Shown here: positions 10,501 through 26,000 of the stretch, in pieces
Numbering within the stretch: position 1 is the stretch's first letter
Layout of the letters: each line of letters starts with the position of its first letter
Assembly (NCBI GenBank): GCA_959347315.1
Contig: OY365810.1
Location: 9,829,647-9,893,646, forward strand
Length of the DNA stretch: 64,000 nt
Reading direction: 5' to 3'
From: Bimastos eiseni
Taxonomy: Eukaryota; Annelida; Clitellata; Crassiclitellata; Lumbricidae
Position numbers and translations under genes: made by a program
The notes under the pieces: generated by a model
Database searches by the model: none
Told to the model about the DNA's origin: nothing
Seen by the model: only the letters and a program-made list of their open reading frames with translations

Positions 10501-13500
10501 ACTTTTCACCACCTCTCTCTCTCTTCCACTCATCTGCGAAGACTGGCCATTCTATAACAATGAGCTCCCTAATTTCTTCAACCATGATGGATCACATGTA
10601 ATTCGAGCCAAAAATAATAATAATTATACAGAAATAAGAATGCTTGATTGATCCAGCACTTTACTTGACTTCCTGGATTTCGACCAGGCACCTAAAGCAA
10701 ACGGCTATTGGCTATTGCAGACTTGATTTTGTATAGCGCTGGTGAATAAGCTGGTCTCCCTGACGTGGCTTTTGTGGGCGCTGAGAAATTTTTGAGGATT
10801 TACATTACATTACATTTACTAATCTGCAAGAACAGGAGAGACATAAGTTGAGCAATGGAGTAATTGTTGACGTGTGTTTTTGTTGTAGTGATACGATGTC
10901 CCTCTGTCTATAATCCTCAGTATGGAGTTCTGACGTGTAGTGCAAACAACCTGTTTGGCTCTGAATGTTCCCTGTCCTGCATTCCAGGCTATTCCGTGGC
11001 TGGAGCCAAGAGCCTCGAGTGTCTGGAGGACGGGTCCTGGTCCAATGAACTCCCCTTCTGTAGAAGTAAGTTGCATTCTAAGGTGTGACCACTGACCAGG
11101 GATTATATGGATTGGTAATACAATACCTTCTGGTTGCTTTGCATAATTTTATGCGTGATGCCACGGCTCAATCTAGGAGCTTTACATATGTTGGTCCCTC
11201 GGCTTGGAACTATCTTCCACAATCCCTGCGCCTGGAATTACTAGCACTCTCATCTTATTAGTTTGAAATTTTCCTGTTCTCTGGCCCAGGCTCAGACACC
11301 AACCAGTCTGTTGAGAACTGGCTGATTTTGAAGAACCCTACGCTATACAAATGCTGGGTTACATCACATGTATGACCAGGGTTTGTAATGATTGGTATGG
11401 TACTTGGTGGGTGGGTCGATGGGTGAATGATGGGTGGGTTAGTTAATGTTGGTTGAGTGAGTGGGTTGAATAGGTGAGTGAGTAAGTGACTGGCCGACTG
11501 ACTGATTGATTGAATAAGTTGGTTGGTTGATTGCTTCTATGGCTGACTGGCTGGCTGGATGGATGGACTTGTAAAAATTATATTGATTGTTCAGAGATTT
11601 TCATTGGTCACAAGAGTGTGAGTGCATTTGCTTGCTTCAGTGACGACGTGCTCAGATCCTGGAACCCCGCTGTCTGGAACGCGTTCATGCACGACGAATG
11701 CCCACACCTACGGCAGCATATGCAGCTTCGACTGCCCAACAGGGTACCAGCTGCTTGGCAACAATCGACTGATCTGCGGGTCTTCGGGCAGTTGGCTGGC
11801 AGACCCACCGACATGTCGAGGTTTCTAGGAATTTCTTTGCCTTGGAAAAAATGAGCCTCATAATCACCAACTGCATCCAATCAAGCATTTAACCAGTCGA
11901 GCTCTTCAGTCAATCAGTCAGCTAGTCAGTCATTCAGTCAGTTAATTCGTCTTGCTGGTCTTGCGTGTCTTGCTTGGCGTTGGAATCTAGTTAATGTAAA
12001 GGCCGTGTTGATGGTGTTGATATATGGCAAAGGTTGGCTTCATTTAACAAGGATGATGATGGATGGTGGTTCTTATATAATTTATGACGATGATTATGAT
12101 TATAATGATGATTATGATAATTATGATTGCCTTTATGGTTTGATGATTATGATGATGATGATTATGCTGCTGATGATTATGATGAATGACACGAATCCCG
12201 CTTGATAGGGGCCCCCATCTAGCAACCATATCAAGTTATAAATGGCAATTTCTCTTTATTTCAACTTGAATTATAAATGCAACAAGAAACCAAGTGAAAA
12301 AATAAACAGAGTTTAACTAAGGCAGTCATATGCGCCACTACAAAATATTGCATAAACAGTTGATGTTTGGTGTGGTAGTAACTAAGAATTAATTAATAAT
12401 TACGGAATTAATTAATTAATGATGACAATGATTATGGCACAGTGGCCGATCGGTTAGGGCGGTCAGCCCGTAACGTTCAGTGTGTGCTGAGCGCGGGTTC
12501 GAGCCTCGTCCGAGGCGTCAGTCACTGAGTAGAGACCTTGAGCAAGTCCTTTGCGCACAATTGCTCGGCAGTACAACTGCAATTGCGCCGTTGAGGCGTG
12601 TGCACTTCTGAGCAAAAGATGTTGGAAGAAGGGCGGTATCAAATTTCAGAAATGCATGAATGAATTATGATGTTTGATAGAAACAGTGAATCAGATTAGA
12701 TTAAAATGAATACTTCGAATACTATCAAACATATATAGGTGATAGAAAAACATTAATGAAGCAATATATTTCAGTTCAAATACACAACACCAAAACATGA
12801 ACTGATATTTGATTAGAGATCATTCCGCCGCGCGTGGAGAAGTGTCCTCCAACGAGCATTCATCTCACAACAACCGGTCACTTTGTGGAAGTGGAGAAGC
12901 CTACCGTCGTCTTTAGAACGGACGCTGGACACGAGGCGGTCCACACCTGCTCTCACTTCCATGATGGACTGAGACAGAATTTCTCGCTTGGAACGCATCT
13001 CGTCTCGTGCATGGCTTTTGATCCGAGCTTCGGAGACAGAGCAATTGCGAAGTGCGAGTTCTACGTCCGAATCAAAGGTAAACGGACGATGTTTTCCTGT
13101 CTGTGTGTGACAATGCTGTGTCTCCACAAGGATGATTAAAGTCGTCTGCCTTTATTCAGGCTTGGGACTGGCACCACTCAAAGATGATAATGATAGGGCG
13201 CTGCCTGTGCAGTAGGCGTATTGATCTTCCTTCCTTTCCTGCATCTTTCCTTCCTCCTACTTTCTCGACTTCCTGTTATTTTCCATCCATCACATTCCAT
13301 CAATCATTCTTCTTCTCCAATTCCATCCTTCCGTTTCATCCTTCCCTCATCGATCCCTTCATTTCTTCCTTCCTTCTTCCCTCCCACTCTTCCCTCCCGC
13401 CATTTGTAACTGAGCTCCTAATGATCTCTCAGATGAGACCGGTTTAGTCCTAGAAGTCATTCAGAGGATGAATGGACTGACATACTGCTGTGATTGACTA

Positions 13501-16500
13501 TAACCAATGGCAATGATTAACTAAGAGTAAATCTAGGCATACTTCTATAAACATGTACTTGGCTCATTTTTCAATGAATTGATCTGGTGCGTTGCTTCAC
13601 CTGTGCTGGCCATTTAAATAAGGGTGTCATGTCCTTAAACCCTCAATCCTGTATAGCAACTGTGCTAGATCAAGGTTCAAATGTATGGCAGTCTTTTTTG
13701 ATACCATTAACCTTCTCTCGTGAATGATCTTCCCTCCTCTCTATCTGTTATCATTCATTATGGGCCTTTTCTTACATCCTTCTCTGGATGGCGCTATATG
13801 AGTTCCTAAATATAGTACAATATGTGAACTTGCATCCTTAAGCAAAGAGGTGCCAAGATGTACGTTCTAACCAATTGTAATTGTAATTAGACATTTTTAT
13901 AACACAGCCAGGTACAAAATACCCAGAGGTACTCTCTGCATGCACTAGCCTCTATAATTATGATGTTAACTACAATTAAAACTAGATAATTAAATCAATT
14001 AGCAGATCAATGCACAGTAAACTATGGAAGTCACGTGATGACATGGAGCCAACCAATGGATAACGATTACCTTCTGTTGTTGTTCCGCTTAGCAAATCCC
14101 TGTCGGATTCTTCCGCAGCCGTCGAATGGTTCCCTGCTCTGTTCTCGAGCGCACGGAGGGGGCAGCGCAACGTACGACACGATCTGCCAACTCTATTGTC
14201 ACACAGGATTTGCTCTAGCAAGGTCTGATGGAATCCACACGGGGGAATACCAGTGCGATCACACGGGCACCTGGCTTCCATCAGACATCATAGCAGGCTG
14301 CGTCTGTAAGTCAGTTCTCATCTGTATATAGTGTAGAAACTCTTCTTTAGGAGGTGGAGTAGATTACTCTCTGGGTACATTGATAAGCAAGCCTGTATTT
14401 TGAAAGGATGGTATTTTTAGGTCATGCAAAATTTTAGATTGTGGTATAGGTCCAATGAGAATATTATGGCCTGTAGGTTACAGTTCTATTCTATTCTATT
14501 CTAGAATAGGTCCTAGGTTACAGCGCATTACTACTTATCAGCCGGTGAATAAGCTGGTCTACCTGACATGGCTTTTGTGGGCGCTGAGAAATTTTTGAGG
14601 ATTTACATTACATTACATTACTTGATACTGTAGGGTAATAAACATAGCTCATCAAAAACTAGAAGTATTGAGTGTAGGTATCGGCAATCCGTTTATAATC
14701 TGTTTTTAGCATCTCTGGTGGCATTTGAACTGGGCATGACTTTGGTCTAGAAAGTGTGGGTTCCAATTTTTTAACCTAATAAACTGATATTTAATTATTG
14801 GTATAACTATGATTATTGTTATAATTTTATTGTTATTGTTAATGTTATTATTAAAATGGCCAGACATTGGCCATACACTGTCGGTCGGAGGCTCTTACCT
14901 GTATATGCCGAGGCTAAGTAAAATGAAGTTGCTAGCACTTCACACTAATGGCTGCCTCTCAGGGTAAGGGTGAGGTACTATTTTTCTTCTCCCTTGCAGT
15001 GTACCTTAGGACGAACCCCTCCCAAATGCTGAAATTCTGTAACCAAGTTTGTTTTATTTTCGAAGTGCCAAAGCGCCCGCTGGAGATCCAGTTGCCATCG
15101 GAGATCTACTTCACGTTGCCCTCTTGCCCCTACGACCCGGCCCACAACCACAGCATCCGGGCTCAGTTCCAGATGACCCTGCAGTCCATGATCCCCAGGA
15201 CACACCCCTGTTCAGCCAATTCCAAGGAATGCATCGTGGAAACCACATCAGTGATCTGCCACCTTACACCATTTCCTGTCACCCCGAGTAGACTACGGCG
15301 CTACCTTCTCGATGGCGGCCGATCGCTTGGCACGGGCCATATAGCTAAGGTGAGAGGAAAATTCTGTTCTAATCGAGCCATTTCTACATTTATTGTGCTG
15401 TTTTCATGATGAACAAGCCACAATTGAACAGCCCTTTAAGTGAAATTGTAATGGAACACAGACAAATATTGCTTAAAATTTATCATTTACAAGAAGTTCT
15501 TATGCAATGCCCTCCTTGCAAAAGTTCAGAGGTTCACTTTGAAGCTGGCAACGGGCAACAATTAAAAGCCATAGGCAGAATAGAAGGTTTTCAGCTTAGA
15601 GCAAGAGACAGTCGCACAGAAAGTGTTGTGAACATCAGGAGGTGGAGAGTTCCAGATTGAGGGACCTTCAGCGGTGAATGACAGGCGGCCTAAGACAAGA
15701 CATGTACATGGAACAACATACTCTCTGGCAGATGCTTATCGAAGAGAGGGGCGACCGCTAACAGTTCTTAGTCTGATCACTTCATTCCTATGTTTGCATA
15801 ATGCCCATTAGCTGGCCTCAATTTATTCCCACATTAGGCCACAGCTTGACTAACTACTATTAAACTGTAGAACCAATGTTCTCTGAGTGGCAATACCTGT
15901 TGCTATGGATAGGGCCACAGTGAAGTTTATCCATATCAAGTATGCTTAATAGTTGGGTGGCTGACCCCATATAAAATACCAGTCCATCTGGGCCAACTCA
16001 GCTTGCCATTCGTCTGAGAACTTTAATGACTACCTGATACGAGTTGAAAGGTAAATGTGGTCTGCAGTTGGGATGAGTTGCAGCAGTTGCATCAAAGGAT
16101 AAATTGTGCCATGTGACTCTGATCTGAGCAGGTGGTATATACAGAATCTGGAAATGGAGATGAATTATATAGAGCCAGAGTTTTTCGTTCAAGTGCAATC
16201 TAGTCTGGACATTCTGTTCGGATTTCCAACCCAGGAAAAACGACAATATTGCTTCCTTTTCAATCCTGTCTTGTGGTATCCATATGGACTCAAGTTATCT
16301 TGTGTCAGTCATATAATATTATAATTTCGTATGATATATTATGGTATATGATGTTTTGTGGTAGGTTATGATATATATTTATTTTTTATTTATTTTTTTA
16401 TTTGATATCGCCCTTCCAACATTTTTTGCTCAACGTGCACACGCCTCGACAGCGCAATTGCAGTTGTACTGCAGAGCAATTGTGTGCGAAGGACTTGCTC

Positions 16501-18222
16501 AAGGTCCTTACACTGTAAGGCCTCAGGCAAGGGTCGAACTCACTCACTCAGTGCACACTAAGCGTTACGGGTCGACCGCTCTAACCAATTGGCCACTGTG
16601 CCACACCATATAGGATGGCATACTATATGCCATGGTATGGCAAAGGATGTTTTGGGGTTTGTTATGGTATAATGATTACAGACTTATATCTATGTACACA
16701 CGAACGCCCTCAAATTCGCGAATAGTTGAAGTGTAGCCTGGAACAATGTCCTGAATGACATACGTGTCTTGACAGTGTTGCACATATTATTTTATTAAAA
16801 AACAAGCTGTGTGAATGTTTGCTGCATTCTGTGAAACCTGTCTGACTATTACATAACTTAATAATTGTTTGCTAACTGGTTAAGTCAACGTATTATCCAA
16901 TGTACTTGCTCTTACTCTTCATATGCCACCTATTTTTAATTGATTTGGTGTAGGGGTGTCCCTGTTGGCATTACTTTGGTTTCTTTAGGGTTGATTCGTC
17001 CCTGTTGCTAACTACCATTCCCATTAAACTTTCTGTTGATTGCCAGTTTTTCAATAAAAATAATTGGCTAATGCTTATGATGTTATACATTATGTTATAT
17101 ACCATGTCATGTGACTGGTTACAATATATGATTTTATGTGTTGTTATGTTAAGGTGGCAGAAGATAGAGACAAGCATTTGGGTCATCGTGTCCACTACTT
17201 TCGGCTGACCATTCAATTCCATTTTGGAACCAAGATCTCAGAATTTGGCGGTGACTGGCCCAACGAATACCACCAAGCAACCAAGCGACTCTTTGGAATG
17301 TTCGATCACCTGGAAAAGCGACTTCAGGAGGGTCTCTTCAACATTCACGCTCCACTGGATGGGGTCCGAATAAAACCAGTGAACGACAGCCTGACCTTTG
17401 CCCCTGGCAAGGCCATTTGCGACATCGGATACAGCTTCAACAAGACCATTCTCATGTGTGGTTCGTAGATGGATCCTCCTTTTGCAACAATGCATTCAAA
17501 TATTGCTCTATTGTTACTGTGTTGGCATAATCCCTTAGACGACCTAAGACGTGCTTTATTAAATGTTGACCTACACACAGCAAAGCATATATGCGTCTTG
17601 GATTTGAGGCAGTGTGTGGAAAATAAACTACAATTCTGGTCTCAAAATAACTTATTGGAGGTTATGTAATCTGTATATATATATATATATATATATTATT
17701 TATGCATGTATATATTATATATATATAGGCCTATATATTTGTGTATATAATTATAGAGAGAAAGTAAGAGAGGTTCTGTATATACGAATATATACAGATT
17801 ACAGAACCTCTCTCTCTTGCTCTCTCCAAATATAAATATATATATATATATATATATATGAGGGTATAAATTTATGTTTATATATATATATCTATATACA
17901 GATTACAGGATATAAATTATATATATTATGGAAAAGAAGAGCAGTGTCTGAAGTTAACCATGATGGGCAGACATAATTATGAAGTAGTTAGTGCCTTCGT
18001 TTTCTTGGCTTTGGCATATGAGTGCGTGTGGTCAGTCTCCTGTCTCTTGCCAGCTGATCTCAGCTACAGCTTGCTCTATATGACTGAGTTAACAAGGGAC
18101 AGAGGTGGACCAGAAGGATCTCACCCAATCAAAACATTAGTAGTATCCTGGCCACATGGTTGCTGTACAAACATACATATTTACATTGTTTTTCCAGTGC
18201 AACTAGCATATAATTATGTCTC

Positions 18223-18272
<50 letters not shown>

Positions 18273-21200
18273 CATACACATATATATATATTGTGTTTAT
18301 ACTGAGTTACAGATATACTTCATGCATCTATGAATATTAATTAGTCAACGACTTGTTGGAAAATTTACAGTGCAATTACATGACAAGAACAGATGCAGCG
18401 GTAAAGGGTACAGAGGATGAACCTTCTGTGGGAAATGAAATAACTAAAACACTGAAATGTGGCATAGCTGATTTCAATAATTTAATCAAACTTGTCAATC
18501 TGACTAAGCAGAATTTGACTTGCTGATGAGCGTGACTCAGATACTTATATGAGTGCTCAGAATGAATGAATGAATGAATGAATGAGTGAGTGAGTGAGTG
18601 AGTGAGTGAGTGAGTGAACGAATGAATGAATGAATGAGTGAATGAATGAATGAATGAGTGAATAAATAAATGAATGAATGAATGAGTGAATAAATGAATG
18701 AACGAATGAATGAACGAATGAATGAGTGAATGAATGAATGAGTGAATAAATGAATGAACGAATGAATGAATGAACGAACGAATGAATGAATGAACGAATG
18801 AATGAATAAATGAACGAACAAACAAATGAATGAACGAATGAATGAATGAATGAATGAGTGAATGAATGAGTATACCTATTTGATCAGAACCTTAATACGA
18901 TTGACATCATTTTGGACCTGTTATTCTGTCAACTGCATTGAAAAGTGTCTTGAAGCTGCTGTGTGATACCCATGACCTTGTGGTCTTTTCTAGCCATCTA
19001 AGACCTTGCACATCTCTGCCTGACGGTTGTCTTCCCAAGGGCTATGTCTGCTGTCTCAGCAATTGCTTGCCCTCGATTGCCATTTTGACATCAGCTGCCA
19101 TATCCTGTTAAGCCCAGATTATTCATAGCCATATGAAATCTTACTTTATTTGCACATTGAATGCATTGACTATGGATTGGCAATTCTTCTTGTTACCTTC
19201 GATGACCATGCTGTTGTCTTATGCATTCAACCACCATCTTGACCTGCCACAGAGGGACTCTTTGTGCAAACGTTTTAGTGAGCTGCTGAGATCATTTATT
19301 TGCCATCTCTTTAGCTAAGGACGGCAGAACTTGGTATTGGCTGACCTTTGACCTGTTGTCCTGTAAGCTCTGCTTTATAAAGATTCTTCTTTTCTCGTCT
19401 TCTGTGATCATGATGGATGGCGTCAGTGACGGTAATGGTCAGGATGGCAGTGGCAATGGTAGAAGTGGTGATGTTTGTACTTGACTATCTTACTGACTGA
19501 CAGAACATTCTTTGACAGCGCTCGTGAATTACCCTGTAGGTGGTGCTCTGCATCTGACATTTGTGTAGCGCTTTAGAATTTTGGAGGTTGGAGGTAGTCT
19601 CATGACTAAGGAGGGTATAGTTAATCGTAATCATGTATTTATATAGCGCCGCTTTAGCAGAGGCGCTTCAAAATCATGGGACTGACAATACCAGAGTGTG
19701 GGTAGTGATGAAACTATATGCTTTGAACTATATGCTATATGCTTGGTTGCCTTTAATGTGTTGTGGGCACTAAGTCCAACACAGTCGATGCAGTGCCCTC
19801 TGATTTAGTGTTTTGTAATTAATACGTGTTACTTATATTATTCATTTTCTTATCTAATTGATATGTAGTTTCTTTGTGAATGTATGATGTTCTTGTGTAT
19901 CTATACGGTTCTTACTCCGTTTCATTTCTATTTTTCCTTCTCTACGCAATTACAGTCACGTATTGGACCTCTTGTGATCAATATTTCCCATGACCCCGCT
20001 GTTACAATATTAATACACCTGAAAAAACGTGTGGACCGACTTGTTGGAAATACTGTGATGAAACTTGTTATAAGCAGCACATGTTCCTTTTTGTCTCACG
20101 TTTGGATGCCATATTAATGGTTTTCTTTCAATGGCTGCAATATCGATTATGGTGTTCAATAAGATGTCAAGAGCATCTGTTGAATTTGTAGCATAGGATC
20201 ATGTCATGGGTTGTTACGCTGTGTGTTTTACAGTGTCCTGTGGCCCTGGATCTTACTACAACGTCTCCTTGGATCGCTGTATAATCTGTTTTCCGGGTAC
20301 TTACCAAGATGAACAAGCGACTTTTGAGTGCAAAGCATGTCTTTCTGGCACCACGACGATCGATAAGGGTGCCACAAGCGCCAGTCAGTGTGTAGGTCAG
20401 TTTTCTAGCTGTTTTTTGAATGAGTCAGGCTTCATCTTCAGACAACTGCTATAGCCAAGGGATTGGGTCGGTGTCTAAGTTGATATTACACAGATTCTGT
20501 ATCGAATCAATTGTATTTGATTGTATTTGATCTGATCAAACATAATGATATCTATGGAACAGTCATCAAAATGCACAAGACGTAAATTTGTGTTCTCCTC
20601 CAAAGTAGCGACCCTAGGAGGAAGGCATGGTTGAAAGCAGTGGATCATATAACTCTTTCAGTCAAGAGCATGGATTATTATGTCAGTTAGTTTTGCAGCT
20701 CATTTTTTAAATCTGATTGATTAAATGGCTTCCGCGATACACGATATGGTATTAATATAGTTAGCAATTATAGTGTGTAATAAATAATATGATGGTATAA
20801 AAATATAGTTGATGAGCATTTAGATTAGTTTTATAACTCCTTTTCACTCTTTTTTGATAAGGTGATGTGAATGATCTTTTAACCACATAACCATACTTCT
20901 GAGGATGTTTCTTTAGAGGCTTATAAACAGATGTGTTGGTGTCTATTAGCCAAAGGAGATAGAAACATGTTGGTGATGCTGATTGATGTAGCTCATTTTC
21001 CATAGAAACACGTCGTTGATTGATGTAGCTTATTTTCCATAGAAACACCTTGTTTTTGATTGATGTAGCTCATTTTCTGTGATGTTGTGGCTTTTCTTCT
21101 AGACATTGATGAATGTCTGTCGAGTCCTTGTCTGAACCAAGGTCAATGCCACAATGAACACGATCGCTACACGTGTGACTGTCTGCCTGGATATTCCGGT

Positions 21201-23068
21201 AAGATCCTTTCCTCCATAAAAAATAAACTTCCACATGATGCTCAATCTCATTCAGCAAGGCTGATGACTATGCACCTGAATGACTTCATGGATTGTAATG
21301 GTTGTGGTGGTGGTGGTCTTGCCACTTGGTGGTGTCAATGCTGGTGGTGGTGGTATTGGTGGCAATTTCAGTTTCATGGTTTTAGTTGTGAAAATGGCTG
21401 TATAAATAATTATGAGAATAGTGAATAGGAAGATAAACAAACAGGGCTGTGGTATGAAATGGTAATTCATAATGGTAATTCATAATGGTAATTCATAATG
21501 GTAATTCATAATGGTAATTCATAATGGTAATTCATAATGGTAATTCATAATGGTAATTCATAATGGTAATTCATAATGGTAATTCATAATGGTAATTCAT
21601 AATGGTAATTCATAATGGTAATTCATAATGGTAATTCAATGGTGTTATGATGATAAGAAGGAGGGGGGATGATGACACTTTCATCACAACATGAACTACT
21701 TTACTTTACCCAAGTGATAATTATCATTGATGAGTGAGTGGATGATGATGATAATGATGATAACTAGTGAGTGAGTGAGTGAGTGAGTGAGCGAGCGAGC
21801 GAGCGAGCGAGCGAGCTAGCTAGCTAGCTAGCTAGCTAGCTAGCGAGCGTGGGTGGGTGGGTGGGTGGGTTAGGGTGAGTGAGTGAGTGAGTGAGTGAGT
21901 GAGTGAGTGAGTGAGTGAGTGAGTGAGTGGGTGAGTGGATGAGTGAGTGGATGAGTGAGTGAGTGAGTGAGTGAGTGAGTGAGTGAGTGAGTGAGTGAGT
22001 GAGTGAGTGAGTGAGTGAGTGGATGAGTGAGTGGATGAGTGAGTGGATGAGTGAGTGGATGAGTGAGTGGATGAGTGAGTGAGTGAGTGAGTGAGCGAGC
22101 GAGCGAGCGAGCGAGCGAGCGAACGAGCGAGCGAGCGAGTGGCGAGCGAGTGAGTGAGTGGCTGGCTGGCTGAGTTATGTGAGTGAGTGAATGGGTGGGT
22201 GGGTGGGTGGGTGTGTGAGTCGGTGAGTTATGTGAGTGAGTGGTGGTTAGTGATTGAGTGAGTGATTGAGTGGTGGTGGTGGTCGTGATGATGATGATGA
22301 TGATGGAAGCAACGACTCTTATAAAGGTTATAGAATTTGTCATCAGTGGCTTATTCCATGTTTTCATATTGTTGATCAAAATACTGTATTATTTCTTGAA
22401 GGTGTCCAGTGCGAGGAGCAAGTATATGACTGTAAGGTTCACTCATGTCTTAACGGAGGCACTTGCCTTCCAGATGGACCAGAGAACTACACGTGCAACT
22501 GTCGATCGAGCTATTCAGGCGACTACTGCCAGTTCTTCACAGGTTCTTTTCAGCTACATTCGTCTCCAACGATTTCTATGCTAGCCATGTCTTAGGTTCA
22601 AGCTGTTGTTTGTCCTTGAATAATAGATACCTGTCCTAGTTTTTTTTACCATGACCAAACGTTTTTATTGGTAACTGACAATCATAATAATAGCAAAACA
22701 TAAAAGTCCAACTGGGGACTTGACATTTGACATTTCACAATAGAGAAAGAAACGACCACAAAGGAACCTAACTCCCACCATGTATGTTATATTATTTTAT
22801 TTGACCTGTTTTCATGGCTAATGGACCAGCAATGAGATTTTTCTCAGATATCATCCTTGTCTTATATTCTCTTGATCTGCCCTGCTGTAATCTATTTCTG
22901 GTCAGTATCATTATACTCTTATCTAATCAAATACTCTAAACTAATTAAATAAATGTGAATGTTCGACTTGTTGGTGTGCCTTATATAACTAGATATGTGA
23001 AGTAACTCACAGAATTGTTGCCTATGCCAACCTAACGTTATTAAGAATCTGTCTGATCTGATATCTAA

Positions 23069-23099
<31 letters not shown>

Positions 23100-26000
23100 G
23101 CTGCGTTCTGTCAACCATTTTTCTCAATAAACGGATATATGATATACAATTATACATGTATGCAAACACTTAATACAATGTATTGTGTGTATGTAAGAAA
23201 GGTGCTGAATGTGTACCAGGTTGAAACAAATACGTTTTAAGACAGCAAATGTATTACGTTTACACATGCATATGATATTTATGTCCTCATAAATATACTC
23301 ATGACATCAACAGCGAATTGTCTCTTCATTTAATTTAAGCCGAAGATTTGAAATTAGCTCAATCTGAGGTACAGTCAGTTCATTGATGCAGCAGATTCTT
23401 CTTTGATTCTTTAATTAATAAATGAAGGCTATTTATTGATCGGCTGATGAAAATGCAGGTTCAATGAGGGCAGCAATGCCTCTAAGGCAATGATCCAAGC
23501 ATGCAAGCCCTGTCATCTGCTGAGCTTTGATTGCAAGCGACATGGGCAACAATTTTTACTTTAACGATGACATATGATACATATAAACATACTTATGCCG
23601 TTGATTTAATGCACTCTATAGCGTGCTGTGCTGTTGTGGGACATAATTAATTTTGTGTTTGAATTTTGACTTTTAAAAGGGAGGGAAACAACTGTTTCTT
23701 GATAATAAGCATCAAAAAGTAAGCGTCTTAATACAGACAAACATAAAGACATGAGTCCATGTGAATGAGCTTACATATGTAAAAGTAGCAATATCAATAC
23801 ATAATCTTTGGATAGTATCTAGGATCCTGAGGGATCATTTATACCTTGAGTAAAAAATATCAATACTTATAATAATAATTTCGTTCCTGACTCTGTCTTT
23901 CTATGTCATCCAGTGTCATCACAATACAGTTGTTTTGAACAGATCTTTCATCCAGCCAGACATTAATAAAGACCATATCAATAATGATAACTTAGGACAA
24001 TAGCAGCAATACACATTATGAATGGTCATCCTTGCCTTGGATTCAAATTTAAATTCAACCATGTGTGTAAAAAAATTTCTTAGTAATAACAATACAGATT
24101 GTTTAATTTAATTAAAAAATTCTATGTTTTTGTTAAATTTGAAAATATTTGCTGAGAATTACACTCACTGTTTAAGGTGCGATATCCTTTTAGTGTATGA
24201 TATCGATGTTGCCTTCGCATGAGTGTTTAAGTTTGATGTGGACTATTGTGGAGCTATATGAGTTTCTGCAATTTTTCCAGTGGACGGTGGATGGAGCGAC
24301 TGGTCGGAGTGGAGCGCGTGCAGCAAATCCTGTGACGGTGGATATAAGAAGCGCAGTCGGTCATGTGACAGTCCGATTCCGAGTCATGGAGGAAGTCCAT
24401 GTCCAGATGCGGCTGTGGAGGAGATGGTCTGCAACCTCCAGTTGTGTCCTGGTTAGTCTTAATCATGTTCAATAGTGTGGTGGCATTGGAATAGCACTAC
24501 AAATTATGTGGTGCCTTTCTAGCATGACATATGTAAAGTGGTGGTCTAGTCCTAAAGGGTGGTCGGTCAGACAAATACTTGGTCTTGAATGATGCCGCTG
24601 TTTGCAACTGCGTGCCTCTGAATTTGGTAGTTACCACTCAAGTGCATCACTCGGGTACTTAAAAGGTGCCTTGGTAAATACCTATATACAATACTTGTGC
24701 TTACTTGTGTTCTCAACTGCATGGAATAGTGTTTATATTTCTCTGTGTTAATAGACGACCCTATAAAATCCCGATGTGCTATTACACATTTGGGTTCAAC
24801 AAAAGTATTTGTATTGGTGATGGTGATAATGATGATGATACACTCTGCCAACCTTATCTTACTCTATCTTAGGAGTTAGTGGTATTACCGTGGAGTAATT
24901 GTGCGTTGTATTTCCTGTGCTGTAGAATGTCGTAAGTTGCGTCGCCCCTATCAAGGCATCATTCAGTGTGAGGTGAATGTAACAGAAGACGTGACATACT
25001 GCACCATCAGGTGTCAAGATGGCTACACATTCCATGGCACAGTGCTTCCAGTGTACACCTGTGGCACCTCCACATCTCATCTCTGGCCGCACGAATCCCC
25101 AGACAACCCAAGGGCTCTGCTGCCTGCTTGCACAGGTGTGTTTTGATACATGGGACCACAATCTAGACCAATGGTTCTCGAGCAAACTGTGGCCTTTGTA
25201 GTGTAATGTAATGAACATTTATATATCGACCCTTCTAGATAACTACTCAGAAGTGCTCACTGCACTGGCCTAAATTATTTTAAATGTAATTTTATAAGGC
25301 CAAAAGTGAGCTGCCAGTTGTTTTAGTGTGTGTAGACTGTAGAAATTGCAGAATGATATTAAAGGGTATGTTGAAAAAAGTAGACTCATAACTACACTAT
25401 GTTGATCACAATAGAGTCATATTAGCTCTTTGTTTATGTCACTGTTGTCTGTAAAAATAGATTCGGAAGATTCATAATAGAATATTATTTGCTAAAAATA
25501 TCATGGCTCCATAACAAAAATGTTGATAGCTCTACTGCAGATCTGAAAAGATCTGGTAACTGTATTATGTTAATTAAAATAGCACACAGTTATTGAGCCT
25601 AAACAATACATTGTGGATTTGCAAGTGTGTAACATTAATTAACATTTGCTTAGCTTTGTTCATTGGTTGACACTTTATTATACTTGAGCAAGAATAACTT
25701 TCAAACATAGACACTCGCTAAGTTACAAAGGAAGCCTCACAAAGGCTTGTACAAGGATAGGCCCTGTTTTCCAGGTTGTAATCATGTACATTGTTAGTCC
25801 ATTATTAGTTTTAAGTACAAGTATCCAGTAGATCCCCCATTACAACAGACAATCCAGGCCATGTGACCCCATCCTACCTAGAATTGATGCCTTTGAAAAA
25901 TATATTTTATTATGTGAATGTTATATGACTTTGTTTAAAGCTGAGGCTATCATTTATACCTCTGGTAAGCTTTTGTGTTTTTGCTAATTATTCTAATAAA

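Noticed and set aside
12435..12510. True tRNA gene
   Set aside because: The head has tRNA-like boxes but no complete cloverleaf or acceptor stem, and the same long non-tRNA body follows in three copies, so it is a SINE.
15406..15660. Extra exon after module X1
   Set aside because: The frame has no fitting acceptor or donor, and exon 6 joins exon 7 in phase without it.
18376..18825. 149-residue antisense His/Ser/Phe/Ile protein
   Set aside because: It is the translation of a GAAT/GAGT microsatellite.
19884..20117. Extra exon before GCC2/GCC3 repeat 1 (SRIGPLVINISHDPAV region)
   Set aside because: An acceptor-like CAATTACAG exists, but there is no donor in a phase that would fit, and exon 7 joins exon 8 without it.
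21870..22379. 169-residue antisense protein rich in Thr, His, Ser and Leu
   Set aside because: It is the translation of a GAGT tetranucleotide tract.
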